Shown: positions 47,788 through 57,262, numbered from the stretch's first letter. The stretch: 64,000 nucleotides of DNA from Rhodobacterales bacterium (GCA_002748285.1 PDSA01000026.1:1-64000), one strand, 5' to 3'. Numbers and translations: made by a program. The notes: generated from the sequence alone by a model not told the origin.

Positions 47788-48755
47788 CAGAAACCTCCAA
47801 TGAAAGTGTATGAGTAAATGCGCGGCAACTGCGACCGGTTTTCGATTTGCAACTGCCCGGCTTGCACCGCGACGCTGGTGTAATCTGCATCTCCGGTGGT
47901 GCCGGTGAGTACCTCTGCCCCCTTATTCAGCATCCGCGGCGCCAGTGTCATCGACTGAAGCGAAAGCGACCCGCCGCTATCGAACACAAAAATACCGCTA
48001 TGTCTGGCCCGTGGCCAAGCCTCATGAACCATGGTGATCAGCACAAACCCGCAAGCGCCGGGGGTTGGGACAATGCCGACGCTGTCATTGTTGATCATAA
48101 TCTTGCCGCTGCGCAGGCATTTCGCATCGGTCACACCGCTATCGGCGCGCAGGCTGAGGGCGTTTTCAAAATTGCTGCCATCGGCGCTGACCTTGAAGTG
48201 GAAATCATCATCGCCGATAGTGCCGATTTCTGCCCGGCCAGACCAACCGGTCTGAAACAGAACCGAGGCCGCATCGCCGCTGGCATTCTTGTTGATTTTC
48301 AGCCGGTGATCGCTGCCATCATGGCTGAGCAACGTGGCTTCTGATGCCACCGCCAGCCGGTTTGTGGCATCCGAAACGGCATTAATCCCGACTCCGTCGA
48401 CATTTTGCACCACAACCGGCAAATTGCCCCAAGTGCCGCCGGCATAGACCTGCAGCCGCGCCTCGGCCTTGCCCCAAGCGCGCCAGCCGTCCTGAGGGGC
48501 AACGAAGATCCAGGCATTTTCCCGATAAACTGCCAAATTGCCCGCCTGCCCGGCCCAGTCGCCGGTGGGCGCACTGCCCAGCGCGTGAATTTCGCCATTT
48601 TGGGGCAAAGCGGGTGGGGTGTTGGCGTCAAACCCTTCGACGGTCAGCTGCACCAGCGCATCAAGCTGCTGCAATGCTTCGTTATGGGTGACGTGTTTTT
48701 GGGCTTGCGAAGGTTGCAGAAACGGCAACTGCAAACGTGGAGACAAATCAGACAT
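47787..48755 (-). CDS. DUF2793 family protein
   Basis: 322 residues from the ATG at 48755 (MSDLSPRLQLP). The DUF2793 domain covers about 5-95 (QAQKHVTHNEAL, then WRAWG). The rest looks like beta-rich phage tail or spike repeats (NRLAVASEATLLSHDG, FHFKVSADGSNFENAL) ending in a C-terminal beta domain. In Rhodobacterales such proteins go with prophages and gene transfer agents; from memory some form GTA head spikes. It has no phage neighbours here, lying downstream of pheS. Confidence 0.78.
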   Translation of the reverse strand: MSDLSPRLQLPFLQPSQAQKHVTHNEALQQLDALVQLTVEGFDANTPPALPQNGEIHALGSAPTGDWAGQAGNLAVYRENAWIFVAPQDGWRAWGKAEARLQVYAGGTWGNLPVVVQNVDGVGINAVSDATNRLAVASEATLLSHDGSDHRLKINKNASGDAASVLFQTGWSGRAEIGTIGDDDFHFKVSADGSNFENALSLRADSGVTDAKCLRSGKIMINNDSVGIVPTPGACGFVLITMVHEAWPRARHSGIFVFDSGGSLSLQSMTLAPRMLNKGAEVLTGTTGDADYTSVAVQAGQLQIENRSQLPRIYSYTFIGGF

Positions 48756-48858
48756 GGAAAACCTTTCCGGCAGGTGAATAGTGGCCAAACCATCCTGCGT
48801 TCTGACTGATATTTCATTACCACAGCGTTCTGAGCTTTGCGTTTCGCGCAACAGCAAA

Positions 48859-48894
48859 GGCCGGGCACCATGCCTGAAGTGGCGGTGCCCGGCC
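48859..48894 (-). terminator. Hairpin downstream of pheS
   Basis: On the minus strand GGCCGGGCACC and GGTGCCCGGCC form a strong 11-base stem with a 14-base loop, followed by TTTGCTGTT. It should end the pheS transcript and isolate the DUF2793 gene. Confidence 0.72.
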
Positions 48895-48923
48895 CATGTT
48901 AAACGGCCTTGATTGAAAAAGGG

Positions 48924-49997
48924 TTAGTGACTCAACCCACCATGCAGAGTGGGCACATCCAGCGCGCCAAAACCATAATGACGCAGCCAGCGCAGATCGC
49001 TGTCAAAAAACGCCCGCAGATCGGGAATGCCATATTTCAGCATCGCAATCCGGTCGATGCCCATGCCAAAGGCAAAGCCCTGCCATTGCTCGGGGTCAAT
49101 GCCGCCAGCACTCAGCACTTTGGGGTGCATCATGCCAGAGCCCAGAACCTCCATCCAGTCATCCCCCTCGCCGATGCGCAGCTGCCCATCCACCCAAGAG
49201 CACTGAATATCCACCTCGGCCGATGGTTCGGTAAAGGGGAAATGCGAGGCCCGAAACCGGGTTTTGATGCCGTCGATTTCGAAAAATGCGGCAAAAAATT
49301 CCTCGAGCACCCATTTCAAATTGGCCATGGAAATGTCTTTGCCAATCGCCATGCCCTCGACCTGATGGAACATCGGTGTGTGGGTTTGATCATAGTCGCT
49401 GCGATAAACCCGGCCGGGGGCGATCACGCGGATGGGGGCTCCGGTTTTTTCCATGGCACGGATCTGCACCGGGCTGGTATGGGTGCGCAGCACATGCGGC
49501 GGGCGCTGATCATCAGCGCTGCGATGCATGTAAAAGGTGTCGAATTCCTGCCGTGCCGGGTGGTGGGGCGGGATGTTCAGCGCGTCGAAATTATACCAGT
49601 CATTTTCAATCTGCGGCCCCTCGGCCACGGCAAAACCCATATCGGCGAAAATGGCGGTGACCTCATCGGTGACCTGAGACACCGGGTGGATGCTGCCCTG
49701 TCTGCGATGGCGATTGGGCAAGGTGATGTCCAGCCATTCGCCGCGCAAACGCTCATCCAGCGCCGCATCGGCCAGCGCCTGTTTCTTGGCCGCCAGCGCA
49801 CTGTTGATTTCATTTTTCAGCGCATTCAGCTTGGGCCCAACGATCTGGCGCTCTTCCGGGGTCATTTTACCCAATTCGCGCATTTTCAGCGCCACTTCGC
49901 CTTTTTTGCCCACCGCTGCCAGACGCAGCCGTTCCAGGCTAGCTTCGTCAGCCGCATTGGCGATTGCCGTGATGTATTTGTCTCTGAGCGCGTCCAT
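48924..49997 (-). CDS. pheS: Phenylalanine--tRNA ligase alpha subunit
   Basis: 357 residues from the ATG at 49997 (MDALRDKYI). An N-terminal coiled-coil arm (about 1-85) precedes the class II core with GSIHPVSQ, the HNTDQ-type segment (here [13 protein letters not shown]) and the C-terminal [15 protein letters not shown] motif 3. The beta subunit pheT is not adjacent within the window. It follows rplT after a terminator. Confidence 0.95.
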   Translation of the reverse strand: MDALRDKYITAIANAADEASLERLRLAAVGKKGEVALKMRELGKMTPEERQIVGPKLNALKNEINSALAAKKQALADAALDERLRGEWLDITLPNRHRRQGSIHPVSQVTDEVTAIFADMGFAVAEGPQIENDWYNFDALNIPPHHPARQEFDTFYMHRSADDQRPPHVLRTHTSPVQIRAMEKTGAPIRVIAPGRVYRSDYDQTHTPMFHQVEGMAIGKDISMANLKWVLEEFFAAFFEIDGIKTRFRASHFPFTEPSAEVDIQCSWVDGQLRIGEGDDWMEVLGSGMMHPKVLSAGGIDPEQWQGFAFGMGIDRIAMLKYGIPDLRAFFDSDLRWLRHYGFGALDVPTLHGGLSH

Positions 49998-50123
49998 CGT
50001 TCGTTTTCCCAAATGCCGAGTTTGTGAATAAGGGTTTGTTAAAATGCTGCTATCACATCTCACACAAACTGCAACCGGATCACGGCCAATCTGCGGTTTT
50101 TCATTGCTCTGCCCCCGCAAAAA

Positions 50124-50153
50124 CAAAAAACCCGCCGGGAGGGCGGGTTTTTC
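50124..50153 (-). terminator. Intrinsic terminator after rplT
   Basis: AAACCCGCCC and GGCGGGTTT on the minus strand with a short loop, followed by TTTTTTGTTTTTG; the A-run on the other side makes it potentially bidirectional. It separates rplT from pheS. Confidence 0.92.
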
Positions 50154-50173
50154 GTTTATCTGTCAGCAGCAGA

Positions 50174-50533
50174 TTATGCCAAAGCGGCCTGCGCCTTTTT
50201 GACAATCGCAGCAAAGGCTTCGGGTTCATTCACAGCCAGATCGGCCAGAACCTTGCGATCCACCTCGATGCCGGCTTTGGACAGGCCGTTGATGAAGCGC
50301 GAATAGGTCAGGGCTTCGTCATGGCTGCGCACGGCGGCGTTGATACGCTGAATCCACAGAGCGCGAAAATTACGCTTGCGTGCCTTGCGGTCGCGGGTAG
50401 CGTATTGGTTGGATTTGTCCACCGCTTGCGTTGCGGATTTGAACAGGTTTTTACGACGACCTTTGAAACCTTTGGCGGCTTTGATGATCTTCTTGTGACG
50501 GGCCTGAGTGGTTGGACCGGATGTAACTCTCAT
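50174..50533 (-). CDS. rplT: 50S ribosomal protein L20
   Basis: 119 residues, the usual size. The basic N-terminal segment [17 protein letters not shown] and the [11 protein letters not shown] motif are diagnostic. L20 binds 23S rRNA early in assembly and often represses its own operon. It lies 14 bases after rpmI; infC is not adjacent. Confidence 0.97.
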   Translation of the reverse strand: MRVTSGPTTQARHKKIIKAAKGFKGRRKNLFKSATQAVDKSNQYATRDRKARKRNFRALWIQRINAAVRSHDEALTYSRFINGLSKAGIEVDRKVLADLAVNEPEAFAAIVKKAQAALA

Positions 50534-50547
50534 TTTTCAAATTCCCC

Positions 50548-50748
50548 TTAGCGTGAATATGGCATCATCGACTTGATGATTTTCTCATCAGGAGCCGACA
50601 GGGTTTCAGTGCCGCGTGCATTGCGCAGGAATTTGTTGGTGCGTTTGATCATGCCGTGGCGTTTGCCGGCCTGACCCGCTTTAACACGACCATTGGCCGT
50701 AACCTTGAACCGCTTTTTGCAGCTCGATTTCGTCTTCATCTTAGGCAT
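50548..50748 (-). CDS. rpmI: 50S ribosomal protein L35
   Basis: 66 residues from the ATG at 50748 ([14 protein letters not shown]), with AAAGGAG upstream. The ORF runs further upstream in frame, but only this part matches L35 in size and in the [18 protein letters not shown] segment. It is the first gene of rpmI-rplT. Confidence 0.96.
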   Translation of the reverse strand: MPKMKTKSSCKKRFKVTANGRVKAGQAGKRHGMIKRTNKFLRNARGTETLSAPDEKIIKSMMPYSR

Positions 50749-50872
50749 TTCCGTCTCCTTTGGAATGGGCGGTGTGTAGACGCGACTCGGCATGCCACAA
50801 CAGGGCCGGTCACGCAGTTCGAATGCGTGATATAGGCTGCGAATGGGGGTAAGGCAAGCGGGAAAATGCCCC

Positions 50873-51097
50873 TTATCGCATATAGGTGCCAATCACCCGG
50901 ACAAAAGCATGGGGAATATCGCTCAGCTCATAGCCGCCGGGCTGTTTTGACACCGCTATGGCCACCATACCCACGCCGGCAATCACCATCACAACCGACA
51001 GGCGCGGCTGTCTTCTGTCGGCAAAAGCGCTGAGAACCGCCGGAATCGACAGCGCCGAGATGATCAGCCCGATCACCAAAATCAAATCACTGTCCAT
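50873..51097 (-). CDS. Small conserved membrane protein
   Basis: 74 residues with two hydrophobic segments (about 4-25 and 34-48) and a C-terminal [11 protein letters not shown] tail. Similar small proteins sit beside pyk in Rhodobacterales by recollection. It starts 34 bases after the pyk stop on the same strand, so it may be cotranscribed. Function unknown. Confidence 0.68.
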   Translation of the reverse strand: MDSDLILVIGLIISALSIPAVLSAFADRRQPRLSVVMVIAGVGMVAIAVSKQPGGYELSDIPHAFVRVIGTYMR

Positions 51098-51131
51098 GAC
51101 GCCCCTCCTTAACGCAATGCGCTTGGGGCTA

Positions 51132-52577
51132 TTATGGTTGCTCGGTGCTGAAAATCAAGCTTTCATCACAGGGGGCCACCCTGAGGATATTTGTCGTGCC
51201 TGGCACATTGAATGGCACCCCGGCAATGACCACGATCAGATCGTTCTGGCTGGCAAAACCCGCCGCCCTTGCGGCACGCGCGGCACTGACCACGGCCATT
51301 TTGAAGCGGTCCACATCGCCGGTGAAATAGCAATTCACCCCCCAGCTGAGGCACAACCGCCGGGCGGTGCCGGTCAGCGGTGTCAGGGCGATGATTGGCA
51401 CCGCAGGGCGTTCGCGCGCGGTCAGCAATGCGGTGGTGCCGGATTGGGTAAAGCAGCAGATCGCTTTGACATCGGTAGCCTCGGCAATTTCGCGGGCGGC
51501 TGACACGATGCCCTCGGCCACCGAGCTGCGTTCCAGATGGCGTGATGCCTCGATCACATTGCGATAGGTTTTGTCATGCTCGACCTCGATCGCCACATTG
51601 TTCATCACTTTGACCGCCTCGACCGGATAATCCCCGGCCGCCGATTCCGCCGACAGCATCACTGCATCGGTGCCCTCGTAAATCGCGGTTGCCACGTCCG
51701 AGACCTCGGCCCGGGTGGGCACCGGGCTGGAGATCATGCTCTCCATCATCTGCGTGGCCACGATCACCGGTTTGCCCACCGCCCGGCAGCCGCGGATCAG
51801 ACGTTTCTGGATCGGAGGGATATTCTGCACCGGCAGTTCAACCCCCAGATCGCCACGCGCCACCATGATGCCGTCCGAGACCGCCAGAATGTCGCTAAAC
51901 GCCTCAACCGCCGCCGGTTTTTCGATCTTGGCCAACACCGCCGCCCGGCCCTGCACCAAATCGCGGGCTTCGTTCATATCCTCGGGCCGCTGCACGAAAG
52001 ACAGCGCGATCCAGTCCACCCCCAGCTGGCAGGCAAACTCCAGATCCTTGCGGTCTTTTGGGGAAAGCGCCGCCAGCGGCAACACCACATCGGGCACATT
52101 CACCCCCTTATGGTCGGAAATTTCGCCTCCGGCCACCACCTGACAGTTGGCATAATCCGCCCCACAATCGGTGACCTGCATCTTGATCTTGCCGTCATTG
52201 ACCAGCAGAGTCGCGCCCGGTTCAAGGGCTGCAAAAATCTCAGGGTGGGGCAAGCACACTCGATGGACATCCCCCGACGTCTGATCCAGATCAAATAGAA
52301 ACGCCTGCCCGTTTTCCAGCACCGCCGCGCCGCCGTCAAACCGCCCGCAGCGCAGTTTCGGCCCCTGCAAATCCGCTAGAATGGCAATCGGGCGCTCCAG
52401 ATCCTTTTCGATCTGGCGGATGGCGCTGTGAAAGCTGCGGATGTCGTCATGGGTGCCGTGGCTCATATTCAGGCGAAACACATCCGCCCCGGCCTCAAAC
52501 AACGCGCGGATCATGTCATAGCTGTTGGATGCTGGCCCCAGAGTGGCCACGATTTTTACATTGCGCAGGCGCTTCAT
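51132..52577 (-). CDS. pyk: Pyruvate kinase
   Basis: Converts phosphoenolpyruvate and ADP to pyruvate and ATP. I used the ATG at 52577 (MKRLRNVKIVATLGPAS), giving 481 residues; an in-frame ATG ten codons earlier is possible. The motifs RLNMSHGTHD, the active-site lysine segment LAKIEKPAAVEA and MVARGDLGVELP are all intact, with the allosteric C-domain present. Confidence 0.95.
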   Translation of the reverse strand: MKRLRNVKIVATLGPASNSYDMIRALFEAGADVFRLNMSHGTHDDIRSFHSAIRQIEKDLERPIAILADLQGPKLRCGRFDGGAAVLENGQAFLFDLDQTSGDVHRVCLPHPEIFAALEPGATLLVNDGKIKMQVTDCGADYANCQVVAGGEISDHKGVNVPDVVLPLAALSPKDRKDLEFACQLGVDWIALSFVQRPEDMNEARDLVQGRAAVLAKIEKPAAVEAFSDILAVSDGIMVARGDLGVELPVQNIPPIQKRLIRGCRAVGKPVIVATQMMESMISSPVPTRAEVSDVATAIYEGTDAVMLSAESAAGDYPVEAVKVMNNVAIEVEHDKTYRNVIEASRHLERSSVAEGIVSAAREIAEATDVKAICCFTQSGTTALLTARERPAVPIIALTPLTGTARRLCLSWGVNCYFTGDVDRFKMAVVSAARAARAAGFASQNDLIVVIAGVPFNVPGTTNILRVAPCDESLIFSTEQP

Positions 52578-52713
52578 ATTGCCCCGTTCCTTAACTGTTT
52601 CATTCATTTCCAGAGGGTTGAGCGCCACTATGGCGCAAATACCCGGCGGTTTCAACTGGCGCTTTATTCAAACAGCGCTTATGCAGGGGATATCTTAAGA
52701 AAATGACAAAGCC

Positions 52714-53454
52714 ATGACATATCAACCCTATCATATCATCGGTCAGGATCGCAGTTCGCGCTGGCTGATTACCGCCGATCATGCCGCCAACACCGTCCCT
52801 GCCGAAGTCAATGGTGGCGATCTGGGGCTGAGCGCCGCGGACATGGACCGCCACATCGCTTTTGACCCCGGCGTGGCGGGCGTGACCCGGGCGCTGGCCG
52901 ATTTGCTGGAGGCTCCGGCGATTTTGTCGAATTTTTCGCGGCTGGTGATTGACCCGAATCGGGGCGAGGATGATCCGACCCTGATCATGAAGCTCTATGA
53001 TGGCAGCATCGTGCCGGCCAACCGGCATGTGGATCAGGCCGAGCGCGAGCGCCGGTTAAATGCCTATTACCGCCCCTATCACAACGCGCTGGCCCAGCTG
53101 GCGGGGCGGCGCAAGGATGTGCTTTATGTCTCGATCCACAGCTACACGCCGCAGCTTGAGGGCCGGCCCAAGCGGCCCTGGCATGTGGGGATCCTCTATG
53201 CGCAGGATACCCGGCTGTCGGATCCGGTGGTGCGGCTGTTGCAGGAACAGGGCGATCTGTGTGTTGGCGAAAACGAACCCTATGGCGGACATCTGGACGG
53301 CGATTCGATTGACCGGCACGCCATTGCCCATAACCGCCCCAATGTGCTGATCGAAATCCGAAACGATCTGATCCGCACCCAAGAGCAGCAGCAAAGCTGG
53401 GCCAAACGCCTTGCCCCACTGCTGCGCCAAGCGCTGATTGACAGCGGGTTATAG
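52714..53454 (+). CDS. N-formylglutamate amidohydrolase family protein
   Basis: 246 residues. TADHAANTVP near the N-terminus, VSIHSYTP and EIRNDLIR mark the family, which hydrolyses N-formylglutamate in histidine breakdown and related formyl amides. No hut genes are nearby, so the substrate is uncertain. It is divergent from pyk, and the CHMI-type gene follows 15 bases later. Confidence 0.87.
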   Translation: MTYQPYHIIGQDRSSRWLITADHAANTVPAEVNGGDLGLSAADMDRHIAFDPGVAGVTRALADLLEAPAILSNFSRLVIDPNRGEDDPTLIMKLYDGSIVPANRHVDQAERERRLNAYYRPYHNALAQLAGRRKDVLYVSIHSYTPQLEGRPKRPWHVGILYAQDTRLSDPVVRLLQEQGDLCVGENEPYGGHLDGDSIDRHAIAHNRPNVLIEIRNDLIRTQEQQQSWAKRLAPLLRQALIDSGL

Positions 53455-53469
53455 GAAAAAGGAGCAACC

Positions 53470-53814
53470 ATGCCCCATATCGTCGTTGAATACTCTGCCC
53501 ATCTGGCTGAAATCCACTGCCTGAATGATCTGTGCGCCACCTTGTTCGAGGCCGCCGCCGCGACCGGCGTGTTTCCTGACACCAGCGCGATCAAGGTGCG
53601 GGCCATCCCCTGCCCGTTCGGCCATGCCGGGACCGAGCCCAAGGGCTTTGCCCATGCCACCATCCGGCTGCTGGCCGGGCGTGATGAGGCCACCAAGGCC
53701 GCTCTGACCCGGCGCATTCTGGCAGTGCTGGATCAGGCGTTGCCCGAGGTGGGCAGCCTGTCGGTGGATATCCGGGATATTGACACCGCCACTTACGCCA
53801 AACGCACCCTTTAA
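53470..53814 (+). CDS. 5-carboxymethyl-2-hydroxymuconate delta-isomerase family protein
   Basis: 114 residues of the tautomerase superfamily. The catalytic proline follows the initiator methionine (MPHIVVEYS), and the long-chain CHMI form is seen. In homoprotocatechuate breakdown it isomerises CHM, but no hpa genes lie close by, so the role here is open. It is probably cotranscribed with the amidohydrolase upstream. Confidence 0.85.
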   Translation: MPHIVVEYSAHLAEIHCLNDLCATLFEAAAATGVFPDTSAIKVRAIPCPFGHAGTEPKGFAHATIRLLAGRDEATKAALTRRILAVLDQALPEVGSLSVDIRDIDTATYAKRTL

Positions 53815-53921
53815 AGCCCTATTACTTTGCCCCCTTTCCGACCGGTGGCAAATTCTGCTAGAGCTGTTTTCAGAATTTTAACCCTTGGCATTTTATAACC
53901 GATCAAAAGAGCAGGACTGAC

Positions 53922-54902
53922 ATGGCCGACACTTCCAGCCCCTCCGCCGAAAACCAGCCCCGGCTGATGCATTTCCCGATTACGTTTTACACCGTCACCA
54001 TGGGGCTTTTGGGCCTGACACTGGCGTTTTACGCCGCCGGAGGAGTGATGGAATGGACCGGAGCACTGGGACACATTCTGCGGATCATCTCGCTGCTGGC
54101 CTTTGCGCTGATCACGCTTTTCTATCTGGCCAAAGCCCTGCGCTACCCCGCTGCGCTCAAGGCGGAGTGGAGCCACCCGATCCGGGTGACATTCTTCCCG
54201 GCGGTCTCGATCAGCCTGATGCTGATTGCGGTGTGCTTTTTGCCGGAACAGGCCGGGCTGGCCAATCTGTTCTGGTTGACCGGCGCGGTGTTGCAAGGGG
54301 TGTTGACGCTGAGCATCATCGCCCGCTGGATCGGCCACAAACCCTTTGAATACGGCCAGATCAACCCGGCCTGGTTCATTCCGGCGGTGGGCAATGTGGT
54401 GGCTCCGATTGCGGGCAGCCAGCTGGGCTATACGGAAATTTCGTGGCTGTTTCTGTCCGGCGGGCTGCTGTTCTGGATCGTGCTGCTGACCCTGATCCTG
54501 AACCGGATGATTTTCCACACGCCGCTGCCCAGCAAATTGCTGCCCACGCTGGTGATCATGGTGGCACCTCCGGCGGTTTCCTTCATCGCCTATACCCGGC
54601 TGAGCCCGCAGATCGACAATTTCGCGCTGATCCTGCTCAATCTGGGCTATGTGTTCTTTCTGATCGTGCTGACACAGGCGCCGGGCTTTTTGAAACTGCC
54701 CTTTTCCATGTCGTTCTGGGCGCTATCGTTCCCAATCGCCTCGCTGAGTATCGCATCGTTTCATTATGCCGCATTGACCGGATCGCAACTGCATGAAACC
54801 ATCGGCGCAGGTCTGCTGTTTTTGCTGATGGCGATCATCGTGGTGCTGGTTTTGCGCACTTTGATTCTGATCACCCGCGGCGAAATCTGCAAACCCGACT
54901 AG
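53922..54902 (+). CDS. SLAC1/TehA-type anion channel protein
   Basis: 326 residues with about ten membrane segments. The start MADTSSPS has a short polar lead. The segments NPAWFIPAVGN and the overall pattern match the SLAC1/TDT family of anion and tellurite-resistance channels. The ion is not evident. A perfect FnrL-type box lies just past its stop and belongs to the next gene. Confidence 0.82.
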   Translation: MADTSSPSAENQPRLMHFPITFYTVTMGLLGLTLAFYAAGGVMEWTGALGHILRIISLLAFALITLFYLAKALRYPAALKAEWSHPIRVTFFPAVSISLMLIAVCFLPEQAGLANLFWLTGAVLQGVLTLSIIARWIGHKPFEYGQINPAWFIPAVGNVVAPIAGSQLGYTEISWLFLSGGLLFWIVLLTLILNRMIFHTPLPSKLLPTLVIMVAPPAVSFIAYTRLSPQIDNFALILLNLGYVFFLIVLTQAPGFLKLPFSMSFWALSFPIASLSIASFHYAALTGSQLHETIGAGLLFLLMAIIVVLVLRTLILITRGEICKPD

Positions 54903-54903
54903 G

Positions 54904-54917
54904 TTGATTTAAATCAA
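54904..54917 (+). promoter_or_regulatory. FnrL-type box upstream of the 60-residue membrane protein
   Basis: TTGATTTAAATCAA is a perfect TTGAT-N4-ATCAA palindrome. It lies 66 bases before the small membrane protein start and 2 bases after the channel gene stop. It matches the known Fnr/FnrL consensus and predicts oxygen-dependent control. Confidence 0.75.
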
Positions 54918-54982
54918 CGACACACATAGCGGCCCTGGAATACTGAGCCGCGTAGGTATCTACACCCGATGGAGGACACCCA

Positions 54983-55165
54983 ATGTTAAGACTGACGTCT
55001 TTGATGTATTCATTCATTTCCGCGACTTTGGCCGGTATTTTTATTGTTGTGGTTCTGGTCGCCGGCTATGGCACCACCAAGCCTATTATTTATGCCGCAA
55101 TTGTCGGGTTTATCGTGGCGCTGCCGGTTTCTTGGCTGGTAGCCAAAAAGATTGATTCTCTCTGA
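54983..55165 (+). CDS. Small two-helix membrane protein
   Basis: 60 residues, almost wholly two hydrophobic segments (about 6-28 and 33-53) with a basic end (AKKIDSL). GGAGGA lies ahead of the ATG. From memory, similar small Rhodobacterales proteins are often mislabelled CTP synthetase. It sits behind a perfect FnrL-type box, so a role in low-oxygen physiology is possible. Function unknown. Confidence 0.75.
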   Translation: MLRLTSLMYSFISATLAGIFIVVVLVAGYGTTKPIIYAAIVGFIVALPVSWLVAKKIDSL

Positions 55166-55346
55166 CTTTTCCTAAGCTAACCGTTTAAGCAGCGGTTTGC
55201 GGTGTGCCCGGATGTGGGCTCGCCGCCTTTTGTTGTGGCCGGATGCGAAAGGCACAGACGGGTTTTGCATCGCCCCTCTGTTATCCGCCTGCCAATCTGT
55301 GCTAAAACCTTCTCAAACCCTGACACATAATTATCCCGAGATCAAA

Positions 55347-56654
55347 ATGCCCGACCCGACCCCGATTTTCGACGCTGCCTTTTGGATCACCTCTGCGGTG
55401 ATCATCCTGCTTTTGCTGCTGTCAGGGTTCTTTTCCGGCTCGGAAACTGCGCTGACCGCTGCCTCGCGCGGGAAGTTGCGCAGCAAAGCCGATAAGGGCG
55501 ATGCCCGCGCCGCAATCGCCCTGAAGCTGACCGAGGACACCGAGCGGCTGATCGGCGCCGTTTTGCTGGGCAACAATCTGGTTAACATTCTGGCGGCCTC
55601 GCTGGCCACAGCGCTGTTTACCCGGCTGTTTGGCGATGGCGGCGTGGCGCTGGCCACTTTGGTGATGACCCTGCTGGTGCTGATTTTTTCCGAAGTGCTG
55701 CCCAAAACCTATGCGATCAGCAACGCCGAAGCCGCCGCCGTGCGGGTATCGCCGCTGATCCGCCTGACGGTGACACTGTTTTCCCCCATCGTCGCCGCGA
55801 TCCGCTGGTTCGTGCGTCTGGTGCTGCGCCTGTTTGGGGTGCAGATCGACGCCGATAGCCAGATGCTGGCGGTGCGCGAAGAAATCGCCGGGGCGCTGTC
55901 GCTGGGCCATTCCGAAGGGGTAGTGGAAAAGGAAGACCGCGACCGCATTCTGGGGGCGCTTGATCTGAATGAGCGCACGGTGGAAGAGATCATGCTGCAT
56001 CGCTCCAAGATCGAGATGATCAATCTGGAGGACGAACCGCAAAAGGTGCTGGCGCAGTGCTTGGCCTCGGCCCATACCCGGCTGCCGCTGTTTCGCAACG
56101 ACCCGGACAACATCGTCGGGGTGATCCATGCCAAAGACCTGCTGCGGGCGTTTCACGACATGATGCGCAACAAGGATGCCTCGCTGGATGATCTACAGGG
56201 GCTGAACGTGCTGGATCTGGCGCGCAAGCCCTATTTCGTGCCGGAAACCACCACTCTGGACGACCAGATGCGCCAGTTTTTGCACCGTCACAGCCATTTT
56301 GCGCTGGTGGTTGATGAATATGGCTCGCTGCAAGGGTTGATCACGCTGGAGGATATTCTGGAGGAAATCGTCGGCGAAATCACCGATGAGTTCGACAAAA
56401 ACGACGAGCCCACCGTGGGCAAATCCGCCGATGGGCAGTTTGAGGTTGAAGGCACCATGACCATTCGCGATCTGAACCGGGCAATGGATTGGAACCTGCC
56501 CGATGAAGAGGCCGTGACCATCGCCGGGCTCGTGATCCATGAATCTCAGACCATCCCCACCGCCGGGCAGGTGTTTTCGTTCCACGGTTTCCGGTTTGAG
56601 GTGGTCGAGCGTCAGGCCAATCAGATCACCAAGCTGAAAATCAGACCGCTATAA
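55347..56654 (+). CDS. HlyC/CorC family (CNNM-type) transporter
   Basis: 435 residues from the ATG at 55347; an upstream in-frame start is unlikely. A CNNM/DUF21 membrane domain (about 10-200, with FSGSETALTAASRGKL) is followed by a CBS pair (about 215-340) and a CorC_HlyC domain at the end. The family handles magnesium or cobalt efflux. Its TAA stop is formed by palindromic element copy C. Confidence 0.9.
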   Translation: MPDPTPIFDAAFWITSAVIILLLLLSGFFSGSETALTAASRGKLRSKADKGDARAAIALKLTEDTERLIGAVLLGNNLVNILAASLATALFTRLFGDGGVALATLVMTLLVLIFSEVLPKTYAISNAEAAAVRVSPLIRLTVTLFSPIVAAIRWFVRLVLRLFGVQIDADSQMLAVREEIAGALSLGHSEGVVEKEDRDRILGALDLNERTVEEIMLHRSKIEMINLEDEPQKVLAQCLASAHTRLPLFRNDPDNIVGVIHAKDLLRAFHDMMRNKDASLDDLQGLNVLDLARKPYFVPETTTLDDQMRQFLHRHSHFALVVDEYGSLQGLITLEDILEEIVGEITDEFDKNDEPTVGKSADGQFEVEGTMTIRDLNRAMDWNLPDEEAVTIAGLVIHESQTIPTAGQVFSFHGFRFEVVERQANQITKLKIRPL

Positions 56655-56757
56655 AGCGTTATGCGAAAAACTTGAATCACTTAACGCTGCCTGAAATCAA
56701 AGATTTCAATGCGTTAAGTGATGCTCTATGTTGCAGGTATTTCGTCAAACGCTATAG
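56652..56757 (+). repeat. MITE-like palindromic element, copy C
   Basis: Third copy of the element at 7121 and 26300. TAAAGCGTTATGCG opens it and supplies the stop codon of the CorC gene. The internal hairpin is ATCACTTAACGC / GCGTTAAGTGAT with a middle GAAATC / GATTTC pair; as in copy A, the right arm lacks a few bases. The right terminal repeat ends ACGCTATAG, ten bases before the GFA gene start. Confidence 0.88.
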
Positions 56758-56766
56758 GGGGGCCAG

Positions 56767-57159
56767 ATGGCTGACATCACGCATCACGGCTCTTGCCTGT
56801 GCGGCGCGGTGAGGTTCACTGTTCATGCGCCGCTGCCGGCACCGGATGCTTGTCACTGTCGTCAATGCCGCAAAAGCTCGGGGCATTTTTCCGCGTCCAC
56901 CGATATGCCACGCAGCGCACTTGAAATCAGCGGGGAAGAGAATATCAGCTGGTATCGTTCCAGCCACAAGGTGCGGCGGGGGTTTTGTAAAATCTGCGGC
57001 TCGAACCTGTTTTGGGACCCTGTGTTTCAGGACTGGACCGCAGTGATGATGGGCGCGTTTGACGGCCCGACCCGGACGCAGTTGGCGGGGCATATCTTTG
57101 TGGCGGATAAGGGAGATTATTACCAGATCAGCGATGGGTTGCCGCAAAATGCGCAATAG
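56767..57159 (+). CDS. GFA family (glutathione-dependent formaldehyde-activating-like) protein
   Basis: 130 residues of the Gfa/CENP-V fold. The zinc cysteines are C10 and C12 (SCLCGAV), C29, C31 and C34 (CHCRQC) and C74 and C77 (FCKICGS). Most members have no proven formaldehyde role, so the function is open. It starts ten bases after palindromic element copy C, whose end lies next to the ribosome-binding region. Confidence 0.88.
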   Translation: MADITHHGSCLCGAVRFTVHAPLPAPDACHCRQCRKSSGHFSASTDMPRSALEISGEENISWYRSSHKVRRGFCKICGSNLFWDPVFQDWTAVMMGAFDGPTRTQLAGHIFVADKGDYYQISDGLPQNAQ

Positions 57160-57200
57160 CATTGGCAACGGCCCAATCCACATTGTTAAGGGCTCCGTCT

Positions 57201-57243
57201 AAAAAAAAGGCCGCGCCCGTCGATCGAGAGGGCAGGCGCGGCC
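57201..57243 (-). terminator. Terminator of the copper chaperone gene, on a GC-rich repeat (copy 4)
   Basis: On the minus strand GGCCGCGCC and GGCGCGGCC form a stem (57209-57243), followed by eight T residues (57201-57208). It closes the PCu(A)C gene and faces the convergent GFA gene. The stem is related to the repeats at 4089, 23130 and 40235. Confidence 0.85.
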
Positions 57244-57262
57244 AGATCAACAAACCAGCGTT

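Noticed and set aside
47590..47817. 75-codon plus-strand frame downstream of manC
   Set aside because: It is antisense to the 47-residue ORF coupled to DUF2793 and starts inside a terminator-proximal gap without a ribosome site.
48924..49997. Missing pheT as a sign of damage
   Set aside because: pheS and pheT are often separated in Rhodobacterales, so the absence of pheT next to pheS is not unusual by itself.
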